Source: Mesorhizobium sp. INR15 (GTDB lineage: Bacteria; Pseudomonadota; Alphaproteobacteria; Rhizobiales; Rhizobiaceae). From it: a stretch of 64,000 nucleotides of DNA. Location of the stretch: assembly GCF_015500075.1 (NCBI RefSeq), contig NZ_CP045496.1, positions 2,614,001 through 2,678,000 on the forward strand, in the 5' to 3' direction. Position 1 is the first letter of the stretch, and the number at the start of each line of letters is the position of its first letter. The notes under the pieces are model-generated. The model was not told where the DNA came from. It ran no database searches and saw only the letters and a program-made list of their open reading frames with translations. A program made the translations under genes and the position numbers. Of the stretch, positions 1 to 9,862 are shown piece after piece.

Positions 1-656
1 TCCGGCGCGGCGAGTTTCCGCTGATCATCGGCGGCGACTGCACCGTGCTGCTCGGCGCCTTGGCGGCGGCGCGGCGCACCGGTCCCTTGTCGCTGGTGCA
101 TGTCGACGGTCACAGCGATTTCCGCCATCCCGGCAATTACGATGTCAACGCGGTCCTCGGTTCCGCAGCCGGCATGGATCTCGCGCTCGCCACCGGACGC
201 GGCGAGGCGTTGCTGACCGAATGGCCGGGCATTGCCGGGCCACTCGTCGCGGACGAACACGTGGTCCAGATCGGCGAGCGGGAAAGCCGCGACGCCGATT
301 TCGCCTGGCCTGACATCAATGTCACCGCCATGACGCTGATCGATGTTTTTGCCGCGCGCGATCTCGGCGCGGCCAAGGTTCTGGAGAAGACCCGTGCGGT
401 GCTGGCTCGAAGCGGCTTGCCTTACTGGCTGCACCTCGACATCGATGTGCTCGACCAGACAGTGATGCCGGCGGTGGATTCGCCGGGCAGTCCCGGTATC
501 GACCCGGATGATCTCGTTGTCATCCTTGCCGGGTTGGTTACCGACCCGCAGTGCGTCGGCATGGACGTGACGATCTTTGATCCCGACCTCGATCCGACTG
601 GCGAACTGGCGGCGTTGCTGGTCTCGCTGATTGGCCAGGTGTTCGCCGCAGGATAG
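1..656 (+). CDS. Arginase/agmatinase-family protein, 5' truncated by the window
   Basis: The reading frame is open from base 3, so the start lies before the window. Family members are ureohydrolases that bind two Mn ions. The metal motifs appear in order: GGDC near base 31 (usually GGDH), VDGHSD near base 104 (usual DAHxD), and LDIDVLD near base 440 (usual SxDxDxxDP). The His-to-Cys change in the first motif removes one usual Mn ligand, so activity on arginine or agmatine cannot be assumed. It converges on the protease gene with only three bases between the stops. The family call is firm, the substrate unknown. Confidence 0.8.
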   Translation, partial: RRGEFPLIIGGDCTVLLGALAAARRTGPLSLVHVDGHSDFRHPGNYDVNAVLGSAAGMDLALATGRGEALLTEWPGIAGPLVADEHVVQIGERESRDADFAWPDINVTAMTLIDVFAARDLGAAKVLEKTRAVLARSGLPYWLHLDIDVLDQTVMPAVDSPGSPGIDPDDLVVILAGLVTDPQCVGMDVTIFDPDLDPTGELAALLVSLIGQVFAAG

Positions 657-659
657 GGC

Positions 660-1610
660 TCAGCTTGCTCTCGCCACCGGCGTCACCGCGATCTGACTGA
701 TGCCGGTGCGGCGCACGACGGTGCACAACGTCTCGCGGCCGATGCGCTCGGCGTCGAGCATGCGCACGAGATCGTCGACGCCGGTCACCGGGCGGCCGTC
801 GATGGCGGCGATGATATCGCCTTCCTTCAAGCCGGCCTTGGCTGCGGGGCCGTCTTTTTCGACGCTGCGCAGGCGCACCGCCGTTTTGCTCGCCACATGG
901 GACAGCAAGGCAGCGCGTCGGGGCAGGTTGGTGGTGTCGCCGGAGATGCCGATGAAGGCGCGGCGCACGCGGCCAAAGCGGATGATCTCCGAAATGACGA
1001 AATTGGCTGTGTTGGAGGCGACCGCGAAGGCGATGCCTTGTGCACCATGGATCATGGCGGTGTTGACGCCGATGACCTCGCCCGCCGACGACACAAGCGG
1101 TCCGCCGGAGTTGCCGGGGTTCAGCGCTGCGTCGGTCTGGATGACGTCGTCGATCAGCCGGCCGGTCGAGGCGCGCATCGAGCGGCCAAGCGCGGAGACG
1201 ACGCCAGCGGTGACGGTCCATTCGAAGCCGAACGGGTTGCCGATGGCGATGGCGATCTGACCGCGCCGCAGCCGCTTGGAATCGCCCAGCGGCGCGACAT
1301 CGGTGAAGCTGCCGTCGGCACGCACCAGGGCAATGTCGGTATCGGGGTCGCGGCTGAGCACGCGGCCCTCGCTGGATGAACCGTCGGGCATCGAGACGCG
1401 CACCGTCTTGGCATCGCCGACGACATGGAAATTGGTGACGACGAGGCCGTCCGGCGCGATGACGAAGCCCGAGCCGTGGCCACCTTGGCCGCCGACGCGT
1501 TCAATGCGGCAGACGGCGGGGCCGATACGGTCGACCGCGTCGGCCACCGTCTCCGAATAGGCGTCAAGCAGGGTGTCGTCGGACTGTAGTCTTTGAGCGG
1601 CGAGGGCCAT
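660..1610 (-). CDS. DegP/HtrA-like trypsin-type serine protease with PDZ domain
   Basis: A 316-residue S1C-type protease. The catalytic triad is visible: His62 in TNFHVV, Asp92 in DTDIAL and Ser168 in GNSGGPL. One PDZ domain follows (about residues 225-310, with GDIIAAIDG). There is no signal peptide or membrane segment at the N-terminus, unlike periplasmic DegP, so a cytoplasmic location or non-classical export is implied. The gene is divergent from the pseudo-protease at 1781, sharing a roughly 170 bp promoter region. The Shine-Dalgarno site is weak, so the start is likely but not certain. Confidence 0.85.
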   Translation of the reverse strand: MALAAQRLQSDDTLLDAYSETVADAVDRIGPAVCRIERVGGQGGHGSGFVIAPDGLVVTNFHVVGDAKTVRVSMPDGSSSEGRVLSRDPDTDIALVRADGSFTDVAPLGDSKRLRRGQIAIAIGNPFGFEWTVTAGVVSALGRSMRASTGRLIDDVIQTDAALNPGNSGGPLVSSAGEVIGVNTAMIHGAQGIAFAVASNTANFVISEIIRFGRVRRAFIGISGDTTNLPRRAALLSHVASKTAVRLRSVEKDGPAAKAGLKEGDIIAAIDGRPVTGVDDLVRMLDAERIGRETLCTVVRRTGISQIAVTPVARAS

Positions 1611-1780
1611 CGGTCAGGTACCGTGTGTTTCCACCAAGCGATGACTATATGTGCGGAGCGGTTCGATTGGCCGCGACCTGACCAGATGGCCAGTCAAGCC
1701 AGCAACTAGCCGTCAGGCGAGTACCTCCGAGCGCGCTGTCGAGCGATATCTGGGGCATGAGAGAAACCCAGGAGACCAAC

Positions 1781-2653
1781 ATGAGCGATTTCAACCTGAG
1801 TGCATTTTCCGAGGCGATCGCCGATCTGGCCGCCGAGGCGGCACCCGCGACGGCGAGCTTCGTCACGCATCACCACCGCACGGCCAGCGCCTTCCACTGG
1901 CGTGACGGCTATTTCGTCACCGCCGAGGAGGCCGTCGAGACCGGCGAGGAGATCGAACTGACGCTGGCTTCCGGCGAGACGGTGAAGGCCGAACTCATTG
2001 GCCGTGATCCTTCGACCGGCGTTGCCTTGCTGAAACCCGCTGGCGCTGCCAATGCCGTGTCGCTGGCCAAGGCGGATGCGGTGCGGCCGGGCAATGTCGC
2101 GATCGCGATCGGCAACAGCGCCGGCTCGGCGCTGGCGGTTTCGGGTTCGGTTGGCGAGGTCGGTCCCGCCTGGCGCTCGATGCGCGGCGGCACGATCGAC
2201 CGGCGCATCAATCTGGCGGTTGGCGCCGGCGGACGTTTCGAGGGCGGGCCGGTGCTCGACGCCAAGGGCGCGCTGATCGGCATGCTGCTGTTTGGGCCGC
2301 GCCGGCGCGCGCTGGTCATGCCTTACGAGACCATCGAACGGGCGGTGGCGACCCTGCGCGAGAAGGGTCACGTCGCACGGGGCTATCTCGGCGCCGGCCT
2401 GCATCCGGTGCGCGACCGCGACGCGCATGGCGCGATGGTGATGAGCCTCGACGACAATGGTCCGGCCAAGGCCGCCGGTTTGCATCTCGGCGACATCATC
2501 GTTTCGTGGAATGGCGAGGCGGTGCATGGTCCGCGCGACCTTATCCGCAGGCTTGGGCCGGACAGTGCCGGCGCAACGGTGACCTTTGGCGTCCTGCGTC
2601 AAGGCGAGCAGCGCGATGTCGCGCTGGCCATCGGCGAAAAGCCGCTCAGCTGA
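1781..2653 (+). CDS. Catalytically dead DegP-like protein (pseudo-protease) with PDZ domain
   Basis: The fold matches the S1C family: beta-barrel region residues 20-190, PDZ about 200-285 with GDIIVSWNG. All three catalytic positions are changed: the His segment reads FVTAEEAVE, the Asp segment DPSTGVAL, and the Ser segment GGRFEGGPV. It therefore cannot be a serine protease and is more likely a binding or regulatory partner. The start at 1781 is preferred over an upstream ATG at 1757 because AGGAG sits six bases before it. It is divergent from the intact protease and followed by a regulator eight bases downstream. Confidence 0.8.
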   Translation: MSDFNLSAFSEAIADLAAEAAPATASFVTHHHRTASAFHWRDGYFVTAEEAVETGEEIELTLASGETVKAELIGRDPSTGVALLKPAGAANAVSLAKADAVRPGNVAIAIGNSAGSALAVSGSVGEVGPAWRSMRGGTIDRRINLAVGAGGRFEGGPVLDAKGALIGMLLFGPRRRALVMPYETIERAVATLREKGHVARGYLGAGLHPVRDRDAHGAMVMSLDDNGPAKAAGLHLGDIIVSWNGEAVHGPRDLIRRLGPDSAGATVTFGVLRQGEQRDVALAIGEKPLS

Positions 2654-2661
2654 GGCGATCG

Positions 2662-3321
2662 ATGGACGCGGTCATGGCAGGTGAAATCATGGAAAGCGGC
2701 ATCACCGCGCGGCAGCTGGTTGTGCTGGTCGCGGTTGGTGACGCCGCGCGCGCCGAGCATCTGTCGGCATCGCTTGCCGCGACCGAAGATCTGCTGCCGG
2801 TGGTGACCGGCAGTGGCGTGAGAGCCGATGTCGTCATCACCGATGAGGCTCTCAGCACCGAGGCGGCAGGGAATGCTGTTATGACGCCTCAGGTGCTGTT
2901 GTCCGCGCGTCCAGATCTGGAAAAGGCGGCGGGGCCGATTTTTGCCGTGTTGCCCGCAGGGGCCGATCACGCCTTGATCGCCGCCGCCGCGAGGCTGGCC
3001 GCTGCCGGTTATCGCGTCTCCAGCGACAGCGGCGCCGTCCCTGATCGACATGATGGTTTCCATGACGCTGGCGGCGACGGGCTGTTTGACGAAGACCATC
3101 CCGATGATGACGCTGGTGCCCGCCCGGCGCTGTCGCCACGCGAGGCGGAAGTGCTCGCACTCTTGGCCGAAGGCGCACCCAACAAGGTGATCGCGCGGCG
3201 GCTCAACATTTCCGTGCATACGGCGAAGTTCCACGTTGCGGCGATCCTGATCAAGCTCGGCGCCGCCAACCGCACCGACGCCATCGCCATCGCCATGCGG
3301 CAGGGCCTGGTGCTGGTTTAA
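2662..3321 (+). CDS. LuxR-family transcriptional regulator with degenerate receiver-like N-terminus
   Basis: A protein of 219 residues. The C-terminal 65 residues form a LuxR/GerE helix-turn-helix (LSPREAEVLALLAEG, then NKVIARRLNISVHTAKFHV). The N-terminal half resembles a receiver in length and hydrophobic pattern (QLVVLVAVGD, ADVVITDEA) but I do not see the usual acidic pocket and phosphoacceptor Asp, so phosphorylation is doubtful. It starts eight bases after the pseudo-protease stop and is probably co-transcribed with it, which suggests it senses or controls the same envelope or stress function. Confidence 0.75.
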   Translation: MDAVMAGEIMESGITARQLVVLVAVGDAARAEHLSASLAATEDLLPVVTGSGVRADVVITDEALSTEAAGNAVMTPQVLLSARPDLEKAAGPIFAVLPAGADHALIAAAARLAAAGYRVSSDSGAVPDRHDGFHDAGGDGLFDEDHPDDDAGARPALSPREAEVLALLAEGAPNKVIARRLNISVHTAKFHVAAILIKLGAANRTDAIAIAMRQGLVLV

Positions 3322-3447
3322 GCCCCTTGTCCTACCTTCCCTTGGCCGACGTTGCGTAACCCTTATCCAAGCGCGTCGGGCCTTGCGCTGCGCTTCCGCG
3401 CCGCGCAAGGATTGCGCTGGTCACATGCAAGGGAGGATGCCAAGCAC

Positions 3448-4314
<867 letters not shown>

Positions 4315-4350
4315 ATGTGCCTGGGATAGTCCATGCGCTAGGCTGGCCCC

Positions 4351-4866
4351 CTACTCCTCGTCCTTCTTGCCTTTGCTCAGGCCCATAAGCCGATCGATAT
4401 AGGCCAGCATGAAGGCCGAGACGACGAAGGCGAGATGGATGATGGTCAGCCACATCAGCTGGTCGGTGGTGTAGGAGGACGAGTTCAGGAACACCTGCAA
4501 AAGGTGGATGGACGAGATGGCAACGATGGTCGAGGCGACCTTGACCTTCAGCGACCCGACATCGATCGTGCCCAGCCAGTGGACGCCGCCATCCTGGTCG
4601 TCGAAGCGGCTGACGAAATTCTCGTAGCCCGAGATGATGACCATCACCACCAGCGAGGCGACCAGCGCCGCATCGATCAGGCCCAGCATCTTCAGGATGG
4701 TGTCGGTGTCACCGAGCGTGAAGGCCATGGTGACGAACTCATAGAGCTTCTTGCCGAACGATAGCGCGTAGATGGCGAGCGCCACGCCGAGCCCGAGGTA
4801 AAAAACCACAAGCAGCCAGCGCGAAGCGAGAATGATCGATTCGACGGCGAGTTCGAGGCGCTTCAT
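4351..4866 (-). CDS. YqhA/UPF0114 family inner-membrane protein
   Basis: A 171-residue protein with hydrophobic segments near residues 10-35, 58-80, 105-125 and 135-155, matching the YqhA (UPF0114, TIGR00645) family in length and in N-terminal sequence (SRWLLVVFYLGLGVALAIY). Function is unknown; members are predicted inner-membrane proteins. The start at 4866 is the Met before KRLEL; the upstream extension to 4941 looks non-coding. It converges on the dehydrogenase gene. Confidence 0.8.
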   Translation of the reverse strand: MKRLELAVESIILASRWLLVVFYLGLGVALAIYALSFGKKLYEFVTMAFTLGDTDTILKMLGLIDAALVASLVVMVIISGYENFVSRFDDQDGGVHWLGTIDVGSLKVKVASTIVAISSIHLLQVFLNSSSYTTDQLMWLTIIHLAFVVSAFMLAYIDRLMGLSKGKKDEE

Positions 4867-4945
4867 GGGCTGGTTCCGGTTGGGTGCTCGTGCTGTAGCG
4901 GAGCCCGTATTTCTGTCAGCCCGGCACTGTTTGCAAGACAAAAAA

Positions 4946-4968
4946 CCCCGCCGGGAGGGCCGGCGGGG
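4946..4968 (-). terminator. Rho-independent terminator
   Basis: CCCCGCCGG and CCGGCGGGG form a nine-pair stem around a five-base loop. Read on the minus strand it is followed by a run of T, so it ends leftward transcription, probably from the OmpA-family gene. Confidence 0.75.
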
Positions 4969-4984
4969 CTCAATGCGTCCCGCT

Positions 4985-5136
4985 GGAGTCGGGACGGGGC
5001 AGGGAACGCCCTGTCCAGAATCTGGGGTGGGTGCGGCGGCGATTCAATGAGCCGGCTCTGGTGTCGATACAATTCTTGTTGAAGCGGAACCTGTCCGCGA
5101 TCCTGCCCATCCCGGTTTTGCCGGGATGGGCTTTTT
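4985..5136 (+). ncRNA. Candidate small RNA ending in an orphan terminator
   Basis: This stretch between YqhA and the OmpA-family gene has no convincing ORF. On the + strand it contains a hairpin from GTCCCG/CGGGAC, a second from GGACGGGGCAGGG/CCCTGTCC, and ends in a strong terminator. No + strand gene lies upstream that would need that terminator. An independent small RNA of about 120-150 nt is inferred; I cannot place its promoter. Confidence 0.35.
5106..5136 (+). terminator. Strong + strand terminator without an obvious gene
   Basis: CCCATCCCGG and CCGGGATGGG pair perfectly around TTTTG and are followed by CTTTTT. The T-run is only on the + strand side. Confidence 0.75.
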
Positions 5137-5184
5137 CCTGCCGACCTGATTCCAGAAGCTGTCTCAAGCCGCTGGAAAGCCAGA

Positions 5185-7470
5185 TCATTTGTTGCTGGCC
5201 ACCGGCGCCACCAGCGAGGTGATGCGGCGGATGGCGACGCGCCGGTTCTCGCGGTTCGGCGCCTGCGTGTTGACCTTCAGATACTCCTCGCCATAGCCTT
5301 GCGTCGTCAGGTTCTCCGGCGGAATGCCGAAGGCATTTGTGAGAGCCTCCGCAACCGACTCGGCGCGGCGGTCCGACAGCGCCAGGTTGGCCACCGGCGT
5401 GCCGACAGCATCGGTATGGCCTTCGATCAGGAAGGTCTCGGCCGGGTTCTTCTTCAAGAGCTTCTCCATGGCGCTGGCGACGCCGTCGAGTTTCTGCACC
5501 TCGGTGTCGGAGATCGAGGCCGAGCCGAATTCGAAGTTCAGCGTGTCGAGATCGACGCGGCGTGCGATGTCGCGCACGCGGGCAGAACGCTTCACCTCAT
5601 CGATCGAATAGAGGCGCTGGACCTTCTCCACCGGCGGCTGTTCGAGGAAGTCGTAGTAGTCGTCCGGGCTTTCGATATCCTCGGAATCAAGGATGTACTG
5701 GCGACGCGGAATGGTCAGCCGCATCGGCGGCAGGTCGTCGCCGGGATCGCGCCAGTCGCGGACATCCTCATAGTGCCGCTCGTCGACATAGCTCAGCACA
5801 TATTCGCGGCCATCGGGCGTGATGCGTGAACGCTGGATGACATCGCCGTTGCGGTTGCGGATGGTCACGATCTGGTTGCCGTTGTCGCGAACCACGGTCT
5901 CTCGGCTGCGCCCGCCCGACAGATCCTCGTAGTAGACGTCCTTGGCGCCACGATTCATGCGCGGGCTGTCATCGCTCTCGACGATCGTCTGGTTGTTGAA
6001 CTGGATGATGATGCGGTTGCCGATCTGCTTGAGCACGTCGGCGCCCTCGGGGCGGCGGCGGTCGCGGATGTTCTCTTCGGGCGCGCGATCGATACGCTTG
6101 CCTTTCTCCTCCGTTACCGGGACGAGTTTTTCAGGCTTGATCTCTTGCTGGGCTGCCTTGTCGTCGGTCGGAGGCGGCCCCTGATCGACCGGCGCAACAA
6201 CCGGCTTCTGGCCCTGATCGCCATTCTGCTGGCCATCCTGGTTACCGTGCTTCTTGCCTCCGCCTTCCTTGCTGCCTTGACCTTGGCCACCCTTGTCCTT
6301 GCGCTCGGCATCCTTCTGGCTGTCCAGAATGGGGGCGGCGTTCGGATCGGCCGGCGCTTCGCCTTGCACCGGCTTTTCACCAGCGGGAGCGGGTTTCGTG
6401 GCATCGGCCGGTTTTTCGCCGGCGGCAGGCTGCTCACCAACGGCGGGTTTTTCGCCAGCGGCCGGCTGTTCGCCGGTCGCGGGCTTTGCGCCATTGGCTG
6501 GCTGTTCGCCAGTCGCCGGCTGCTCGCCATTCGCGGGCTGTTCAGCTGCCGGTTTCTTGCCATGCTTTTTCATCTTGTCCTGAGGCTGCTCGCCCTGTGC
6601 CGGCTGCTCGGCAGCCGGGGCCGGTTCGGCCTTCGGCGTCACGTCCCCAGCGGGAGCTTCCTTCTTGGTCTGTGCCGGGGCGACTTCCGGCTTGACTGCC
6701 GGCGCAGCCTCGGCTGGCTCAGCCTTCTGATCCTGCTTGTGCTTCTTGCCGGGCTTTGCTTCGGCGGGCTGATTATCGTTGGCTGGTTCGGCCTGGCCTG
6801 CGGGTGCTGCTTCAGCTGGCTCGGCCTGTTGCTGATCATGCTTCTTCTTGCGCGGCTTCGGCTGCTGCTCCTCGGTGGCCGGTTGCTCGGCAGGCGCTGC
6901 TTCCGCTGGCGCGGATTCGGTCTGCTGTTGCTGATCGCGCTTCTTCTTACGCGGTTGCTCCTCGGCAGCCGGGGCAGCCTGCTCGGCGGGGGCGGATTCG
7001 GTCTGCTGTTGCTGATCGCGCTTCTTCTTGCGCGGTTGCTGCTCCTCGACGGCCGGGGCAGCCTGCTCGGCGGGGGCGGACTCGGTTTGCTGCTGCTGAT
7101 CGCGCTTTTTCTTGCGCGGCTGCTGTTCCTCGGCGGCAGGTGCAGCCTGCTCGGCGGGAGCGGATTCGGTCTGCTGCTTCTTCTTGCGTGGCTGCTCCGC
7201 CTCTGCCGGGGCTGCTTCGACGGGCGCCGCCTTCTGTTCGGGCTCAGCCTTCTTTTCAGGTTTCTGTTCGGGTTCAGCTTTTGGCTTTTGCGCGCAGGCT
7301 TCGGCCGATTCCCCTTCGGCGCAGGCGGCCTGTGCCAGAACGAACGGGGCTGACGTGCGCTGGGCCGGGCCGAATGCGGCATTGCCTTGCAGCGGGTACG
7401 CGCCCAACGGCGCGGATGCCATCAGCAGGCCAAGGGCGGTGCCTGCCAGAATCCGTGGTTGGCGTTTCAT
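5185..7470 (-). CDS. Large OmpA-family protein with long Pro/Gln/Lys/Ala-rich repeat region
   Basis: A protein of 761 residues. An N-terminal signal peptide (MKRQPRILAGTALGLLMASA) is followed by about 350 residues of low-complexity repeats, first EQQPRKKKRDQQQQTESAPA units, then EQPA/GEKPA-type units. A structured middle (about 430-630) precedes a C-terminal OmpA-like domain (about 645-755) with FLIEGHTDAVG and NRRVAIRR, the peptidoglycan-binding signature. It probably tethers the envelope to the cell wall, the repeats spanning the periplasm. An AAGGAG site precedes the ATG at 7470. The longer frame extending to 8124 overlaps the opposite gene and is rejected. Confidence 0.85.
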   Translation of the reverse strand: MKRQPRILAGTALGLLMASAPLGAYPLQGNAAFGPAQRTSAPFVLAQAACAEGESAEACAQKPKAEPEQKPEKKAEPEQKAAPVEAAPAEAEQPRKKKQQTESAPAEQAAPAAEEQQPRKKKRDQQQQTESAPAEQAAPAVEEQQPRKKKRDQQQQTESAPAEQAAPAAEEQPRKKKRDQQQQTESAPAEAAPAEQPATEEQQPKPRKKKHDQQQAEPAEAAPAGQAEPANDNQPAEAKPGKKHKQDQKAEPAEAAPAVKPEVAPAQTKKEAPAGDVTPKAEPAPAAEQPAQGEQPQDKMKKHGKKPAAEQPANGEQPATGEQPANGAKPATGEQPAAGEKPAVGEQPAAGEKPADATKPAPAGEKPVQGEAPADPNAAPILDSQKDAERKDKGGQGQGSKEGGGKKHGNQDGQQNGDQGQKPVVAPVDQGPPPTDDKAAQQEIKPEKLVPVTEEKGKRIDRAPEENIRDRRRPEGADVLKQIGNRIIIQFNNQTIVESDDSPRMNRGAKDVYYEDLSGGRSRETVVRDNGNQIVTIRNRNGDVIQRSRITPDGREYVLSYVDERHYEDVRDWRDPGDDLPPMRLTIPRRQYILDSEDIESPDDYYDFLEQPPVEKVQRLYSIDEVKRSARVRDIARRVDLDTLNFEFGSASISDTEVQKLDGVASAMEKLLKKNPAETFLIEGHTDAVGTPVANLALSDRRAESVAEALTNAFGIPPENLTTQGYGEEYLKVNTQAPNRENRRVAIRRITSLVAPVASNK

Positions 7471-7668
7471 CGAAAATTCTCCTTGTGGGGTCCCATCCTT
7501 GGCCCAAACCGCTAATAGCCGGATTGGTTCCAGTTTGGCATGGCTAGCGGCCCGAGAGGGCGATTGGTCGGCATTTTGAAGGCAACTTCGTGTCATTCGT
7601 CCGATGCTGGCCGAATTCAGGCCGTTCTGGTGCTTGACCTTGTTGCCGGCCGGGGCCACATCCCGACA

Positions 7669-8115
7669 ATGGAAACGCCATTCTGGAAAACCAAGACGCT
7701 GGAGGCGATGAGCCCGGCCGAGTGGGAATCGCTCTGTGACGGCTGCGGCAAATGCTGCCTGTCGAAGCTCGAGGACGAGGATACGGGCGAAATCTACTGG
7801 ACCAGCGTCGGCTGTCGCCTGTTCGATGCCGAGACATGCCGCTGCTCGGACTATGCCAACCGCCTGGCGCGCGTTCCCGATTGCGTCGGGCTGACGCCAC
7901 AGAACGTGCGCACCATCAGCTGGTTGCCCGGCACCTGCGCCTACCGGCTGGTGGCGGAGGGCCGCGACCTCTACTGGTGGCACCCGCTCCTGTCGGGCAG
8001 CGCCGAGACAGTGCACGAGGCCGGCATTTCCATGCGCGGCCGGGTCACCGCCAGCGAAACCGATCTGGCCGAGCCGGAAGATTATTTTGATTATATGCTG
8101 GACGAAGAGCCATAA
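7669..8115 (+). CDS. YcgN-like cysteine-cluster protein (UPF0260)
   Basis: 148 residues with the family signature CDGCGKCCLSK near residue 25 and further cysteines in VGCRLFD, TCRCSDY and VPDCVGL, as expected for a CxxCxxxCC-type metal or Fe-S binding protein (UPF0260). Biochemical function is unknown. The start at MET-PFWKTK fits the family length; an upstream extension to 7540 is not supported by family pattern. Confidence 0.8.
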   Translation: METPFWKTKTLEAMSPAEWESLCDGCGKCCLSKLEDEDTGEIYWTSVGCRLFDAETCRCSDYANRLARVPDCVGLTPQNVRTISWLPGTCAYRLVAEGRDLYWWHPLLSGSAETVHEAGISMRGRVTASETDLAEPEDYFDYMLDEEP

Positions 8116-8393
8116 GGCTTGCATGGCGTCGAGCTACCAGGGCTCGCAACTGAGACAACGAATACTGACAGTTTAGTCCTGTCGCCGCGCGGGGAGGAAC
8201 CAGGCGCGCTGCTGATCGTTCGAGGATCATTCGCAGGCTGCCGTAAGTGTTTCGAAAGGCCAGGAAATTCCCTTTTCCCGCCACATGAACCGGACATGAA
8301 CGCCGGGTTCGTAAATAGTTCAGACAGGCAAGCGCATTCTCTCGTCATCGGTTCAAGAGGACGGGCGAAAGCCCGCAAGAAGGAGAGAAGACA

Positions 8394-8753
8394 ATGTTCA
8401 ACACGATCAAGACGGCAGCCCTTTCGGCCCTGGTCGGTCTCGGCACGCTTGCAGCCGTTCCCGCCCATGCGGACAGCCTGTATCTCGGCTTTGGCAACAA
8501 CAACGACCAGCGCTTTGGCGTCTATCAGGGCGACAACAGCGACTACCGCGATCGCCGTGATGACCGCCGTGGCGACTGGCGCCGCGGCTGCTCGCCGGAC
8601 CGCGCCCTCGACAAGGCCGAGCGCATGGGCCTCTACCGCGCCCGCATCGTCGACGTCAGCCGCCGTACGGTGAAGGTCGTGGGCCGTCAGGATGGCGACC
8701 GCGTTGTGATCGTGTTCGCCAACGAGCGCGGTTGCCCGATTATCTACCGCTGA
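8394..8753 (+). CDS. Small secreted basic protein of unknown function
   Basis: 119 residues with a clear signal peptide (cleavage after AHA near residue 26), then an acidic/basic low-complexity stretch (DNSDYRDRRDDRRGDWRR) and a conserved-looking C-terminal domain (residues 65-119). AAGGAG lies directly upstream of the ATG. The product is probably periplasmic. It resembles short exported proteins common in rhizobia; I do not recognise a defined function. Confidence 0.7.
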   Translation: MFNTIKTAALSALVGLGTLAAVPAHADSLYLGFGNNNDQRFGVYQGDNSDYRDRRDDRRGDWRRGCSPDRALDKAERMGLYRARIVDVSRRTVKVVGRQDGDRVVIVFANERGCPIIYR

Positions 8754-8783
8754 ACCATTCGGAGGCTGGTCTCCGCCGGAACC

Positions 8784-8877
8784 AGCCTGGAGGCATGATT
8801 TTCCATGAAAATCAGCCTGCGCGCGATCCGCTGCAAGGACGAGCCTGGAGGCATGATTTTCCATGAAAATCAGCCTG
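8784..8877. repeat. Two copies of a 36-bp chromosomal repeat with internal palindrome
   Basis: Copies at 8784-8819 and 8842-8877 are identical and contain TGATTTTCCATGAAAATCA, a seven-pair palindrome. They lie between a gene end and a terminator, the usual place for small rhizobial intergenic palindromic repeats. Confidence 0.75.
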
Positions 8878-8924
8878 GAGTAGTACGAGCCCCTCCGCCC
8901 TGGAGTGCGCGGCTCAAACAAAAC

Positions 8925-8951
8925 CCCGCGAGAGCAATCTCGCGGGTTTTT
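8925..8951. terminator. Terminator between convergent genes
   Basis: CCCGCGAGA / TCTCGCGGG form a nine-pair stem with a GCAA loop and a TTTTT tail; A-rich sequence on the other side makes it partly bidirectional. Confidence 0.75.
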
Positions 8952-9011
8952 CATGCGCGGAAATCACCGGAACGGGTCCGTGGCCGAGACGGGCTCGGCC
9001 ACGTTCAGACG

Positions 9012-9728
9012 TTACTTAAGCTCGAACGTGACAGTGACCTGGACGTTGTAGGAATTTTCGCCGGCCTGCGTCGGCACAGCCGCACCGGCGGCGGCATCGA
9101 AGGCTTTGGCGTTGATCGCCATGGGCGGCGGCGCGATGTTCTGGTCGTTGATTTCCAGCACCCTACCGATGCTGACGCCAGCGGCCTCGGCCAGCGTCTT
9201 GGCCTTGGCCACCGCGTTGGCCACCGCCTTCTTGCGGGCCTCGGTGATGGTTGCCGCCGGATTGTCATTGGTGAAGGAAATACCGCCGCCCTGGTTGACG
9301 CCGAGCGATACCGCCTTGTCGAGAATCTCGCCGGTCTTGTCGATGTCGCGCACGCGCACCGCAAGCGTGTTGGTCACCTGGTAGGCGACAAGCTCGGCAT
9401 CCTGGCTGCCATCCGGCTTGTTGGTGTAGTTGTAGCGCGGATTGATCTGGATGCCCGATGTCTGCAGGTCGCGGTCCTTGATACCGGCTGCCTTCATCGC
9501 CGCGATCACAGCCGCCATGGCGTCGTTGTTGGCATCAAGTGCCGCGCGCGCGGTCTTGGCCTCGCGCATGACGCTGAGCGACAGCAGCGCCAAATCAGGA
9601 GGAATGGTTGCCTCGCCTTCGCCTGAAACGATGATGCGGGGCGGTGTCTGCGAATCAGTGGCTCCAGCCATCGCCGGAAAAGCGATTGCAGCGGCGAGCG
9701 CTAGGGGCAAAAAAACATTTTTGGTCAT
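9012..9728 (-). CDS. SIMPL-domain (DUF541) exported protein
   Basis: 238 residues with a signal peptide (residues 1-22) and a SIMPL/DUF541 domain: the opening IIVSGEGEATIPPDLALLSLSV, then YNYTNKPDG and the A-rich segment with EARKKAVANAVAKAKTLAEAAG. Proteins of this family are periplasmic or outer-membrane-associated, with stress-related but poorly defined roles. AAGGAG precedes the ATG. It is the last host gene before the tRNA attachment site. Confidence 0.85.
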   Translation of the reverse strand: MTKNVFLPLALAAAIAFPAMAGATDSQTPPRIIVSGEGEATIPPDLALLSLSVMREAKTARAALDANNDAMAAVIAAMKAAGIKDRDLQTSGIQINPRYNYTNKPDGSQDAELVAYQVTNTLAVRVRDIDKTGEILDKAVSLGVNQGGGISFTNDNPAATITEARKKAVANAVAKAKTLAEAAGVSIGRVLEINDQNIAPPPMAINAKAFDAAAGAAVPTQAGENSYNVQVTVTFELK

Positions 9729-9862
9729 GAAAATCTCCTTGGTCCGCGATCCAGTCGCAAGGGTCGAGTAGGGCGCGATTATGGGCTGATTTGGGCGATC
9801 TCCGAGAGCCTGTCGAGAAAGCCTTGTGCCGGTGAAGGAAAAACATTAATCCAGCCCGCGTG

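Noticed and set aside
6145..7353. Leucine-rich + strand ORF that looks like a membrane protein
   Set aside because: It is the antisense of the Pro/Gln/Lys repeats in the OmpA-family gene.
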